Assembly: GCA_050874365.1 (NCBI GenBank)
Contig: JBNMKN010000103.1
Span: 1-6,731, forward strand
Length of the DNA stretch: 6,731 nucleotides
Reading direction: 5' to 3'
Origin: Eshraghiella sp050874365
Lineage (GTDB): Bacteria; Bacillota; Clostridia; Lachnospirales; Lachnospiraceae
In this document: positions 1 through 6,263 of the stretch, piece by piece
Layout: each line of letters begins with the position of its first letter
How positions within the stretch are numbered: the stretch's first letter is position 1
Position numbers and translations under genes: made by a program
Notes under the pieces: generated by a model
Databases searched by the model: none
What the model saw: only the letters and a program-made list of their open reading frames with translations
What the model was told of the DNA's origin: nothing

Positions 1-1653
1 GAGGCTACAACAGGACCTCTTGGAGCCGGAATGGGTATGGCAGTCGGAATGGCAGCTGCAGAGGCACATCTTGCGGCAACTTTTAATAAAGAGGGATATC
101 CTGTAGTTGACCATTACACATATGTACTTGGTGGTGACGGATGTATGATGGAGGGAATTTCTTCTGAGGCAATGTCACTTGCGGGAACATTAAAGCTTAA
201 TAAACTTATTGTTATATATGATTCTAACAGTATTTCCATTGAAGGAAGTACCAACATCGCATTTACTGAAAATGTTCAGAAAAGATTTGAAGCATTCGGC
301 TTCCAGACAATTACTGTTGAAGACGGAAACAGCATAGAAGAAATCGGCGCTGCCATAGAAGCAGCAAAGGCTGACACAACAAGACCTTCTCTTATCACAG
401 TTAAAACGAAAATCGGTTTCGGCTGTCCTGCGAAGGAAGGAAAGGCAAGTGCACATGGAGAACCTCTTGGGGTTGATAATGTGGCAGAACTCAGAAAAGC
501 CCTTAACTGGCCATCTGATGAAAGCTTCTATGTACCTGACGAAGTATATGATAACTACAGGGAGCTTGCTAAGAAGGGTGCCAAGAAGGAAGCAGAGTGG
601 AACACACTTTTTGAAGAATACTGTACAAAATATCCTGAAATGAAAAAGTTATGGGATACTTATTTTGATAAAAAACTTGCTGAAAAGGTTCTTGATACCG
701 AGGAATTCTGGGCATTTGACAATAAGCCTGAGGCAACAAGAAGCATATCAGGCAAAATACTTAATAAAGCAAAGAAGGTTATGCCTAACCTTATGGGCGG
801 TGCCGCAGACCTTGCACCATCTACAAAGACATATATGGAGGGCGCAGGCGATTTTTCAGCAGAAAATTATGCAGGAAGCAATATGCACTTTGGTGTAAGG
901 GAAATTGCCATGGCAGCCATCGGAAACGGTATGATGCTCCACGGAGGATTAAGAAGTTTTGTATCTACATTCTTCGTATTCAGTGACTATGTAAAACCAA
1001 TGGCAAGACTTTCAGCACTTATGAAACTTCCTTTGACATACGTTCTTACACATGACAGCATCGGTGTCGGAGAGGACGGACCTACACATGAACCTATCGA
1101 ACAGCTTGCGATGTTCCGTTCAATGCCTGGATTTGCCGTATATCGTCCATGTGATGCTACCGAAACAGCAGCAGCATGGTATTATGCCCTTACAAATCAG
1201 GACACACCTACAGCACTTGTTCTTTCAAGACAGAATCTTCCACAGATAGATGGTTCTTCAAAGGAAGCATTAAAGGGTGGTTATGTAATTGCGGATTCAA
1301 CTAAGGAAACTCCTGATGCTATTATTATGGCATCAGGTTCAGAAGTATCTCTTGCGGTTGAAGCAAAAGAAATCCTTGCAAAAGAAGGAACAGATGTAAG
1401 AGTTGTAAGTATGCCATGTATGGATATATTTGAACAGCAGAGCGATGAATATAAAGAAGCTGTTCTTCCTAAGAGCTGCAGAAAGAGAGTTGCGGTTGAA
1501 GCACTTTCGGATTTTGGATGGGGCAGATATGTGGGACTTGACGGAGCTTACGTTACAATGCACAGCTTCGGAGCAAGTGCACCTGCAGATAAGCTTTTCA
1601 CAAAATTCGGGATTACAACAGAAAACGTTGTTAAAGCAGTTAAATCACTGTAA
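1..1653 (+). CDS. tkt: Transketolase, 5'-truncated by the window edge
   Basis: Transketolase is a thiamine diphosphate (ThDP) enzyme that moves two-carbon ketol units between sugar phosphates in the cytoplasmic non-oxidative pentose phosphate pathway. The reading frame is open from base 1, which begins in the family motif EATTGPLGAG, so the ATG at 31 is internal. About 550 residues are present, and roughly 110 are missing compared with the usual 660. Counting from base 1, the ThDP/metal motif GDG (45-47) is followed by the matching Asn (76). AHGEPLG (152-158) supplies an active-site His. GGAADLAPS (267-275) opens the pyrimidine-binding domain, and GVREIAMAA carries the catalytic Glu (302). 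THDSIGVGEDGPTHEP (351-366), SRQNLP and the C-terminal FGASAP are also typical. It ends in TAA just before a hairpin terminator and converges on dtd. No frameshift or missing catalytic motif is seen in the part present. The identification is very secure; which paralog it is cannot be told. Confidence 0.97.
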   Translation, partial: EATTGPLGAGMGMAVGMAAAEAHLAATFNKEGYPVVDHYTYVLGGDGCMMEGISSEAMSLAGTLKLNKLIVIYDSNSISIEGSTNIAFTENVQKRFEAFGFQTITVEDGNSIEEIGAAIEAAKADTTRPSLITVKTKIGFGCPAKEGKASAHGEPLGVDNVAELRKALNWPSDESFYVPDEVYDNYRELAKKGAKKEAEWNTLFEEYCTKYPEMKKLWDTYFDKKLAEKVLDTEEFWAFDNKPEATRSISGKILNKAKKVMPNLMGGAADLAPSTKTYMEGAGDFSAENYAGSNMHFGVREIAMAAIGNGMMLHGGLRSFVSTFFVFSDYVKPMARLSALMKLPLTYVLTHDSIGVGEDGPTHEPIEQLAMFRSMPGFAVYRPCDATETAAAWYYALTNQDTPTALVLSRQNLPQIDGSSKEALKGGYVIADSTKETPDAIIMASGSEVSLAVEAKEILAKEGTDVRVVSMPCMDIFEQQSDEYKEAVLPKSCRKRVAVEALSDFGWGRYVGLDGAYVTMHSFGASAPADKLFTKFGITTENVVKAVKSL

Positions 1654-1673
1654 TTATTAATATTGAATCAGAA

Positions 1674-1727
1674 CAGGCTGTAAAAGAATCTTCCGTGTGG
1701 ACGAAATTCTTTTACAGCCTGCTTTTT
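1674..1727 (+). terminator. Intrinsic terminator between convergent tkt and dtd
   Basis: A perfect 16-bp inverted repeat has arms at 1674-1689 and 1706-1721. The 16-nt middle can form a small extra CGT/ACG stem capped by GTGG. Five Ts follow at 1723-1727, so it ends tkt transcription on the + strand. The last Ts overlap the complement of the dtd stop codon (1726-1728). On the - strand the flank past the hairpin is AT-rich but lacks a clean T run, so it probably also stops dtd transcripts, but less efficiently. Confidence 0.88.
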
Positions 1728-2157
1728 ATAGAATAATTGTGAATGGACCGTCATTCAAAAGTTCTACTTTCATATCGGCACCAAATTCACCGTGTTCTAC
1801 TACAGGAACCTGTTCCCTGCAGATATAGATAAATTTTTCGTACATACGCTTTGCTTCACCCGGCTCTTTGGCTCCGATAAAAGAAGGACGGTTGCCGTGG
1901 CTGCAATCCGCACATAATGTAAACTGGGATACAATGAGGAGTTCACCGTTTACATCGGAGAGGGATTTGTTGGTCTTGCCGTTCTCATCTTCAAATATCC
2001 TCATTCTGATGATTTTATCGGCATATTTTTGTAACATATCGTCTGTATCATCGTTTTCAATACCTAAAAGAACGAGAAGTCCTTTGTTAATTTTACCTAT
2101 TACATTGCCGTCAACTTTTACTGAGGCATTTAATACTCTTTGAATTACTGCTTTCAT
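1726..2157 (-). CDS. dtd: D-aminoacyl-tRNA deacylase (DTD)
   Basis: This enzyme hydrolyses D-amino acids, and in some contexts glycine, mischarged onto tRNA, so it acts in translation proofreading in the cytoplasm. The protein is 143 residues, close to the usual 145-150 for bacterial DTD. It opens with MKAVIQRVLNASVKVDG, the standard family start. It also contains ELLIVSQFTLCAD, matching the SQFTL active-site segment, then GNRPSF and, near the C terminus, FGADMKVELLNDGPFT, which holds the Gly-cisPro motif that excludes L-aminoacyl substrates. The ATG at 2157-2155 is supported by a GGAGGT ribosome site at 2170-2165, 7 nt upstream. The gene stands alone on the - strand, between the terminator shared with tkt and a divergent promoter region. 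In many Firmicutes dtd lies beside relA/rsh; no such neighbour is seen here. Identification is very secure. Confidence 0.96.
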   Translation of the reverse strand: MKAVIQRVLNASVKVDGNVIGKINKGLLVLLGIENDDTDDMLQKYADKIIRMRIFEDENGKTNKSLSDVNGELLIVSQFTLCADCSHGNRPSFIGAKEPGEAKRMYEKFIYICREQVPVVEHGEFGADMKVELLNDGPFTIIL

Positions 2158-2180
2158 TTTTATGACCTCCGGACACTTTT

Positions 2181-2210
2181 ATTTTAAATTATGGGGTGGA
2201 GTATTGTCAA
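2181..2210 (-). promoter_or_regulatory. Sigma-A-type promoter for dtd
   Basis: On the - strand a perfect -35 box TTGACA (2210-2205) is followed after 18 nt by TAAAAT (2186-2181), five of six matches to TATAAT. Transcription would begin near 2174, giving a very short leader that starts just ahead of the GGAGGT ribosome site. The -35 box overlaps that of the + strand promoter. This is assigned by sequence match only. Confidence 0.62.
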
Positions 2211-2232
2211 ATTAATGTGGTAATGATATAAT
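2204..2232 (+). promoter_or_regulatory. Extended -10 promoter for the zinc-ribbon membrane protein gene
   Basis: The -35 box TTGTCA (2204-2209, five of six matches) lies exactly 17 nt before a perfect TATAAT (2227-2232). The -10 box is preceded by TG at 2224-2225, giving an extended -10. The predicted start near 2239 leaves a leader of about 35 nt before the ATG at 2274. The ribosome site AGGAGG is at 2261-2266, 7 nt from that ATG. This is one of the strongest promoter matches in the window. Confidence 0.75.
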
Positions 2233-2273
2233 TCTTTACATAATTTGTAATTTTCTATTTAGGAGGAATCAAA

Positions 2274-3263
2274 ATGGGATTTTGTACTTTTTGTGGTAAG
2301 CAGCTTGCCGACGGAGAGATATGTACATGTCAGCAGGCAGCACCTCAGCAGAATGTTTATGGTGCACCACAGGATAACGGAGTTACACAGGGAACATATA
2401 CAGCACCACAGCAGGGCACATACACAGCTCCTCAGGGAACGTATACGGCACCACAGCAGGGCGCATATACAGCTCCTCAGGGTGGATACACCACAGCACA
2501 GGGCAACGGTATGCCACAGGGTGAGGCATACACAGCACCACAGAAGCAGCCTAAGGTTAAGGGCGATAATCTTTTCACACCTGTAATCAACAGTGTCAAA
2601 GAGACTATTAAGAACCCACTTGATGCGGCTGATACATATTACAAGTCAGCTACCCTTAAGACTGCGATTACATCAATGGCGACTGTTACGGTTCTTTATA
2701 TACTGGTAAGTGTATTCAATCTTCTCGGCAATGTATGGCACGTTCTTGCAATAGCAAAGAGCTCTTATGGCCCGGTTGCATATCACTATTTAGATAAGGG
2801 TGATATCTTAAGATACGCAGGTATATCAGGAGGAACATGGGTTCAGGCAATTTTCTTCCCAATCATATATGTGGCACTTATGGGAGCAATAATGGTTGGT
2901 ATGGCATATCTTGTTAATGCTGTTGTTATTAAGAAGGATAAAGTAAATCTTGTTAATGTTGCAAGATTCGGTGGAGCTGTTTCACCTGCTATCGGAGCAG
3001 CTTTGGCGGTAAGATTAATTAATGGTTTTGTACATGTCAGTGGAATTAACGGAACTGTTCTTGCTGCATTATATTTTGCGGCACTTGTTGTTGCATTATT
3101 ACAGTCACTTGAAATTATCCGTGGTATGGTTTCAGAGAGAAATAAATACGTATTGGCAACAATTATTCTTGTTGCAGGTCTTGTAATCGGAGATTACCTT
3201 ATAGGAACACTTTTCCTCGGCCATTTCTATCCATATTTTTCATCAATACCAATGCTTCTTTAA
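2274..3263 (+). CDS. Zinc-ribbon, Gln/Pro-repeat, YIP1-like membrane protein
   Basis: This is a 329-residue protein of unknown function. Residues 1-19 form a short zinc ribbon with Cys4, Cys7, Cys17 and Cys19 (CTFCGK then CTC). Residues 20-92 are a low-complexity linker rich in Gln, Pro, Thr and Tyr, with repeated YTAPQ units. Residues 93-128 are polar (KGDNLFTPVINSVKETIKNP), followed by about five hydrophobic segments near 130-152, 190-217, 233-250, 260-280 and 292-315. This resembles the YIP1-like domain found behind zinc ribbons in many clostridial proteins. There is no signal peptide, so the N terminus is probably cytoplasmic. The start is fixed by AGGAGG at 2261-2266. The gene is monocistronic, with its own promoter and terminator. 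A role in membrane organisation or as a scaffold is a guess; the zinc-ribbon and membrane architecture is what can be seen. The YIP1 assignment is moderate, from pattern alone. Confidence 0.85.
   Translation: MGFCTFCGKQLADGEICTCQQAAPQQNVYGAPQDNGVTQGTYTAPQQGTYTAPQGTYTAPQQGAYTAPQGGYTTAQGNGMPQGEAYTAPQKQPKVKGDNLFTPVINSVKETIKNPLDAADTYYKSATLKTAITSMATVTVLYILVSVFNLLGNVWHVLAIAKSSYGPVAYHYLDKGDILRYAGISGGTWVQAIFFPIIYVALMGAIMVGMAYLVNAVVIKKDKVNLVNVARFGGAVSPAIGAALAVRLINGFVHVSGINGTVLAALYFAALVVALLQSLEIIRGMVSERNKYVLATIILVAGLVIGDYLIGTLFLGHFYPYFSSIPMLL
2394..2483 (+). repeat. Two-copy 45-bp in-frame tandem repeat
   Basis: Two adjacent 45-bp units (2394-2438 and 2439-2483) agree at 40 of 45 positions. Each encodes an eight-residue plus a seven-residue block (TYTAPQQG then TYTAPQG, with Ala replacing the second Thr in copy two). 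Four of the five differences are silent. Degenerate units continue to residue 90 (GYTTAQG, AYTAPQ). The pattern suggests duplication of an already repetitive segment, lengthening the linker in frame. Confidence 0.9.
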
Positions 3264-3277
3264 TTGGAAATTCAAGC

Positions 3278-3311
3278 AGGGAATGTGTCTTCCGGACATA
3301 TTCCCTTTTTT
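3278..3311 (+). terminator. Intrinsic terminator after the membrane protein gene
   Basis: The arms 3278-3289 and 3295-3306 pair over 12 bp, with one G-T pair (3285/3299), around a short loop of TTCCG. A run of six Ts follows at 3306-3311. The hairpin starts 14 nt after the stop codon and separates the membrane protein gene from the acetyltransferase gene. Confidence 0.9.
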
Positions 3312-3317
3312 AATTAA

Positions 3318-3323
3318 TATAAT
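3318..3323 (+). promoter_or_regulatory. Possible -10 box for the acetyltransferase gene
   Basis: A perfect TATAAT lies 21 nt before the ATG at 3345. The -35 region is poor: the best candidate, CGGACA at 3293-3298, matches four of six at a wide 19-nt spacing and sits inside the preceding terminator hairpin. The surrounding AT-rich sequence makes chance matches likely, so this is tentative. A new promoter is nevertheless expected after a strong terminator. Confidence 0.4.
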
Positions 3324-3344
3324 AGATTTAGAAAGGATTTTTTT

Positions 3345-3959
3345 ATGACAGATAAAGAAAAAATGATTTCCGGTCTTATATATGACCCGGCAGACAAAGA
3401 ACTGGCAGAAATGAGACAGGAAGCACATATACTCAGTAAAAAATATAATGATTTATTGGAAAATGATGATAACAGGAACAAAATTCTTGACAAGCTTATT
3501 CCAAACAGAGGGGACAATGTGTATCTTCAGGGACCAATCCAGTTTGACTATGGATGTTTTACCGAAATAGGGGATAACAGTTATGCGAATTTTAATCTGA
3601 CATGTCTTGACTGTGCGCCTGTTAAGATAGGTAAAAATGTTTTTATGGGACCTAATGTGTCGCTACTGACACCTGTTCATCCGTTTGCATACCAGGATAG
3701 AAATGTGTATACAAGGGAAGATGGCGTAAAGACAGACAAAGAGTATGCAAGACCTATTGTAATCGGTGATAACTGCTGGATTGCGGGAAATGTAACCGTT
3801 TGCGGAGGAGTTACAATAGGAGAAGGAACTGTAATCGGTGCAGGAAGTGTGGTTACTCACGATATTCCTAAGGGAGTTATTGCGGCGGGAGTTCCTTGTA
3901 AAGTGATAAGAGAGCTTACAGAGGCGGACCGACTTGAAAATCATCCCGAACTGTTCTGA
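3345..3959 (+). CDS. Maltose/galactoside-type O-acetyltransferase (left-handed beta helix)
   Basis: This is a cytoplasmic acetyl-CoA-dependent transferase of the maltose, galactoside and NodL acetyltransferase group, which acetylates sugar hydroxyls. The protein is 204 residues, near the family's usual 185-205. Residues 5-58 form the N-terminal Mac-type helical region (MISGLIYDPADKELAEMRQ). From about 60 the hexapeptide repeats of a left-handed beta helix begin. FNLTCLD (83-89) matches the substrate-site strand, and TPVHPF (109-114) carries the likely catalytic His112. IGDNCWIAGNV, GGVTIGEGTVIGAGSVV and the closing AAGVPCKVIRE (180-190) form the acetyl-CoA-binding end. The start is supported by AAAGGA at 3332-3337, followed by seven Ts and the ATG. 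It lies behind a strong terminator and has no obvious terminator of its own, so some read-through into the pyrophosphatase gene is possible. The family is secure; the true sugar or other acceptor cannot be read from sequence. Confidence 0.92.
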   Translation: MTDKEKMISGLIYDPADKELAEMRQEAHILSKKYNDLLENDDNRNKILDKLIPNRGDNVYLQGPIQFDYGCFTEIGDNSYANFNLTCLDCAPVKIGKNVFMGPNVSLLTPVHPFAYQDRNVYTREDGVKTDKEYARPIVIGDNCWIAGNVTVCGGVTIGEGTVIGAGSVVTHDIPKGVIAAGVPCKVIRELTEADRLENHPELF

Positions 3960-3979
3960 CTTAGCATACATCCACGGAG

Positions 3980-4007
3980 TTGACAAGTTTATAAAAAATG
4001 ATACTAT
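3980..4007 (+). promoter_or_regulatory. Extended -10 promoter for the pyrophosphatase cluster
   Basis: A perfect TTGACA at 3980-3985 is followed after 16 nt by TACTAT (4002-4007), four of six matches with the important first, second and last positions kept. TG at 3999-4000 makes it an extended -10. The predicted start near 4014 gives a leader of about 30 nt. The ribosome site AGGAG is at 4034-4038, 6 nt before the ATG at 4045. It would drive the three-gene cluster that follows. Confidence 0.68.
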
Positions 4008-4044
4008 ATGGTAAAACAGAAACCAAACTGAACAGGAGTAACAT

Positions 4045-5682
4045 ATGAGTGAAGTTTATGTAGTAGGACATCGTAATCCTGATACGGATTCGGTATGTTC
4101 AGCGATAGCATATGCTAATCTTAAAAATAAAATTACAGGAACAGAGGATTATCATCCATACAGGGCGGGACAGCTTAATGAGGAGACCCAGTTTGTCCTG
4201 AAAAAATGTGATGTTGCCGTACCCCCTCTCTTACAGGACGTGCGTGTACAGGTAAGTGACCTTAAGATACGAAAAACGGAGAGCGTTAAATCAACCATTT
4301 CCATGAAGAATGCGTGGAATCTGATGAAAGAATTGGGCGTTATTACACTTCCGGTTGTCAAAAATAAGAAGCTTGAGGGTCTTATCACAATAACGGATAT
4401 TGCAACTTCTTATATGGAGGTTGTTGATAACCATATGCTTGAGGAAGCGGAGACAACCTACAAGCAGATTGCAGAGACTCTTGAAGGAAGGATTGTGTGC
4501 ACTAACCATAATCATCCATGTGTAAGCGGTAAGGTAATTACGGCTGTGGCAACCCCTGATATTATAGAAGAAAGTATCGAGGCTGGTGATATAGTTATAC
4601 TCGGAAACAGGTATGAGGCACAGCTTTGTGCTATAGAGATGGGTGCAGGCTGTCTTGTAATATGCGAGAAAGCACCTGTATCGATAACAATATCAAGGCT
4701 TGCGACTGAATGTGGATGTACAATTATCAGTTCACCACATGATGCCCTTACGGTATCGAGACTTATTTTCCAAAGCGTGCCAATCGGACATGTAATGAAA
4801 AAGGACAGCCTTGTAACATTCAGGCTGGATGATTTCGTTGATGATATCAGAAAAGTTATGGCTGAAAAAAGACACCGTGATTTTCCGATACTTGACAAAC
4901 ACGGCAATTATGTTGTAATGATATCAAGACGTAATCTTTTGGACGTTGACAAGAAAAAGATTATTATGGTGGACCATAATGAAGCTAATCAGGCGGTAAA
5001 CGGCATAGAAAGTGCAGATATTTTAGAAATAATAGACCACCACAGACTTGGTGCCGTGGAGACAATATCTCCGGTGTTCTTTTACAACAAACCTGTAGGC
5101 TGTACCGCAACCATAATATATAAAATGTATGTGGATGCGGGTGTTGAGATAGACCCTAAGACCGCACTTTTAATGTGTTCTGCGATTATATCGGATACAT
5201 TGATATTCAGAAGCCCTACCTGTACCGAAATGGACAGGGAAGCAGGCAAGGCATTGGCTGAAATTGCGGGAATTAATATAAAAGAGCATGCACATGAGAT
5301 GTTCTTTGCGGGAAGTAATATCAGTGAAAAGACGGCAAAAGAGCTTTTCACCGGAGATTTCAAACGTTTTTCTATCGGAGATACGACTTTTGGAATCGGT
5401 CAGGTGTCATGTATGGATGGCGAAGAGCTGGATCAGGTAAAGAAGAAAGTAATGGCATACATGAAGGAACAGTACAAATCCCTTGGTGTCAATATGCTTT
5501 ATTTTATGCTTACGGATATTATTAAACCGGGGACGGAGCTTTTATGCGTAGGTGATGGTGCAATGGAACTTGTTGAGCGTGCTTTCGGTGTGCAGGGCTC
5601 GGATGATGTTGTTAATCTTCCGGGCGTTGTATCAAGAAAGAAACAGGTGGTTCCTGAGATTATGATGGAAATAACACAGTAA
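4045..5682 (+). CDS. ppaC: Family II manganese-dependent inorganic pyrophosphatase with CBS and DRTGG domains
   Basis: This cytoplasmic DHH-family enzyme splits pyrophosphate into two phosphates, pulling biosynthetic reactions forward. The protein is 545 residues, far longer than the roughly 310 of the plain enzyme, because a regulatory insert splits the DHH domain. GHRNPDTDS (8-16) supplies metal ligands His9, Asp13 and Asp15. A first CBS domain spans about 65-124, a DRTGG domain about 140-245 (with GDIVILGNRYEAQL), and a second CBS domain about 246-300. The catalytic domain resumes with MVDHNE (Asp310), IIDHHR (331-334) and SAIISDT (Asp384). The DHHA2 domain follows from about 425, with the substrate-binding SRKKQVVP at 530-537. 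Every expected active-site motif is intact. In the characterised clostridial relatives, AMP and ADP inhibit through the CBS pair and ATP or diadenosine polyphosphates activate; the same is inferred here. It is the first gene of a cluster, and its stop codon touches the next ribosome site. Confidence 0.96.
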   Translation: MSEVYVVGHRNPDTDSVCSAIAYANLKNKITGTEDYHPYRAGQLNEETQFVLKKCDVAVPPLLQDVRVQVSDLKIRKTESVKSTISMKNAWNLMKELGVITLPVVKNKKLEGLITITDIATSYMEVVDNHMLEEAETTYKQIAETLEGRIVCTNHNHPCVSGKVITAVATPDIIEESIEAGDIVILGNRYEAQLCAIEMGAGCLVICEKAPVSITISRLATECGCTIISSPHDALTVSRLIFQSVPIGHVMKKDSLVTFRLDDFVDDIRKVMAEKRHRDFPILDKHGNYVVMISRRNLLDVDKKKIIMVDHNEANQAVNGIESADILEIIDHHRLGAVETISPVFFYNKPVGCTATIIYKMYVDAGVEIDPKTALLMCSAIISDTLIFRSPTCTEMDREAGKALAEIAGINIKEHAHEMFFAGSNISEKTAKELFTGDFKRFSIGDTTFGIGQVSCMDGEELDQVKKKVMAYMKEQYKSLGVNMLYFMLTDIIKPGTELLCVGDGAMELVERAFGVQGSDDVVNLPGVVSRKKQVVPEIMMEITQ

Positions 5683-5695
5683 GGAGACAGAAATT

Positions 5696-6259
5696 ATGAG
5701 TAAACAGAGTTGGAAACCGGGCAATATGCTTTATCCGTTGCCTGTTGTAATGGTAAGTTGTAACAGAAAGGGAGAAAAGCCTAATATTGTAACAGTGGCA
5801 TGGACAGGAACAATATGTTCGGATCCTGCAATGGTATCAATTTCCGTAAGACCGGAGAGATATTCACATGATATTATAGAGGAAACAGGCGAATTTGTTA
5901 TTAATCTTGTGACAAAAGACCTTACCTATGCCACAGATTACTGTGGAGTCAGGTCAGGAAGAGATGTGGACAAATTTAAAGAAATGAACCTCACACCACT
6001 CCCTTCAAAGATGATTGATGCGGTAGGAATAGAAGAAAGCCCGGTAAATATTGAATGTAAAGTTGTAGAAGTTAAAAAACTTGGTTCACACGATATGTTT
6101 ATTGCAGAAGTTGTTAATGTTACGGTTGATGACAGATATATGGACGAAAATAACAAATTCAACCTTAATGATTCCGACCTTGTAGCCTACTCCCATGGAG
6201 AATATTTTACATTGGGTGACAAAATAGGAACGTTTGGATATTCAGTAAGAAAGAAATAG
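5696..6259 (+). CDS. Flavin-reductase-like FMN-binding protein (flavoredoxin type)
   Basis: This 187-residue protein belongs to the flavin reductase-like / flavoredoxin split-barrel family, whose members bind FMN, usually as dimers, and act in electron transfer or flavin reduction. The visible family pattern is KPNIVTVAWTG (28-38), a phosphate/FMN-binding segment, then ISVRPERYSHDII (49-61). SGRDVDKF (87-94), the conserved SHDMFIAEV strand (131-139) and the C-terminal HGEYFTLGDKIGTFGYSVRK complete it. It has no signal peptide or membrane segment, so it should be cytoplasmic. The ATG at 5696 is supported by GGAG at 5683-5686, which directly follows the pyrophosphatase stop codon. The gap is 13 nt, so the two are cotranscribed. 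The next gene starts 4 nt after its stop. No cysteine pair or iron-sulfur motif is seen. The family call is strong, but the physiological partner and substrate are unknown. Confidence 0.9.
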   Translation: MSKQSWKPGNMLYPLPVVMVSCNRKGEKPNIVTVAWTGTICSDPAMVSISVRPERYSHDIIEETGEFVINLVTKDLTYATDYCGVRSGRDVDKFKEMNLTPLPSKMIDAVGIEESPVNIECKVVEVKKLGSHDMFIAEVVNVTVDDRYMDENNKFNLNDSDLVAYSHGEYFTLGDKIGTFGYSVRKK

Positions 6260-6263
6260 TGAT

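Noticed and set aside
31..1653. The ATG at 31 as the transketolase start
   Set aside because: The frame is open upstream to base 1 and encodes the conserved EATTGPLGAG motif, so the true start lies outside the window.
2394..2483. The tandem repeats as a CRISPR array
   Set aside because: The units are directly adjacent with no unique spacers and are coding in frame.
2293..2586. A 97-codon His/Arg-rich frame on the + strand across the repeat region
   Set aside because: It is an out-of-frame reading of the 45-bp repeats within the zinc-ribbon gene. The in-frame product has a good ribosome site, a zinc ribbon and membrane segments.
3663..3986. A 107-codon open frame on the - strand
   Set aside because: It overlaps the acetyltransferase gene almost entirely, shows no family features, and its start region carries the promoter of the next gene.
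3960..4044. A terminator or riboswitch between the acetyltransferase and pyrophosphatase genes
   Set aside because: No stable hairpin with a T run and no riboswitch-like structure could be found; the 85 bp are accounted for by a promoter and a ribosome site.
4512..4907. A 131-codon open frame on the - strand
   Set aside because: It lies wholly inside the pyrophosphatase gene, opposite its DRTGG/CBS coding region. It has no ribosome site and encodes no recognisable domain, so it is a shadow frame.
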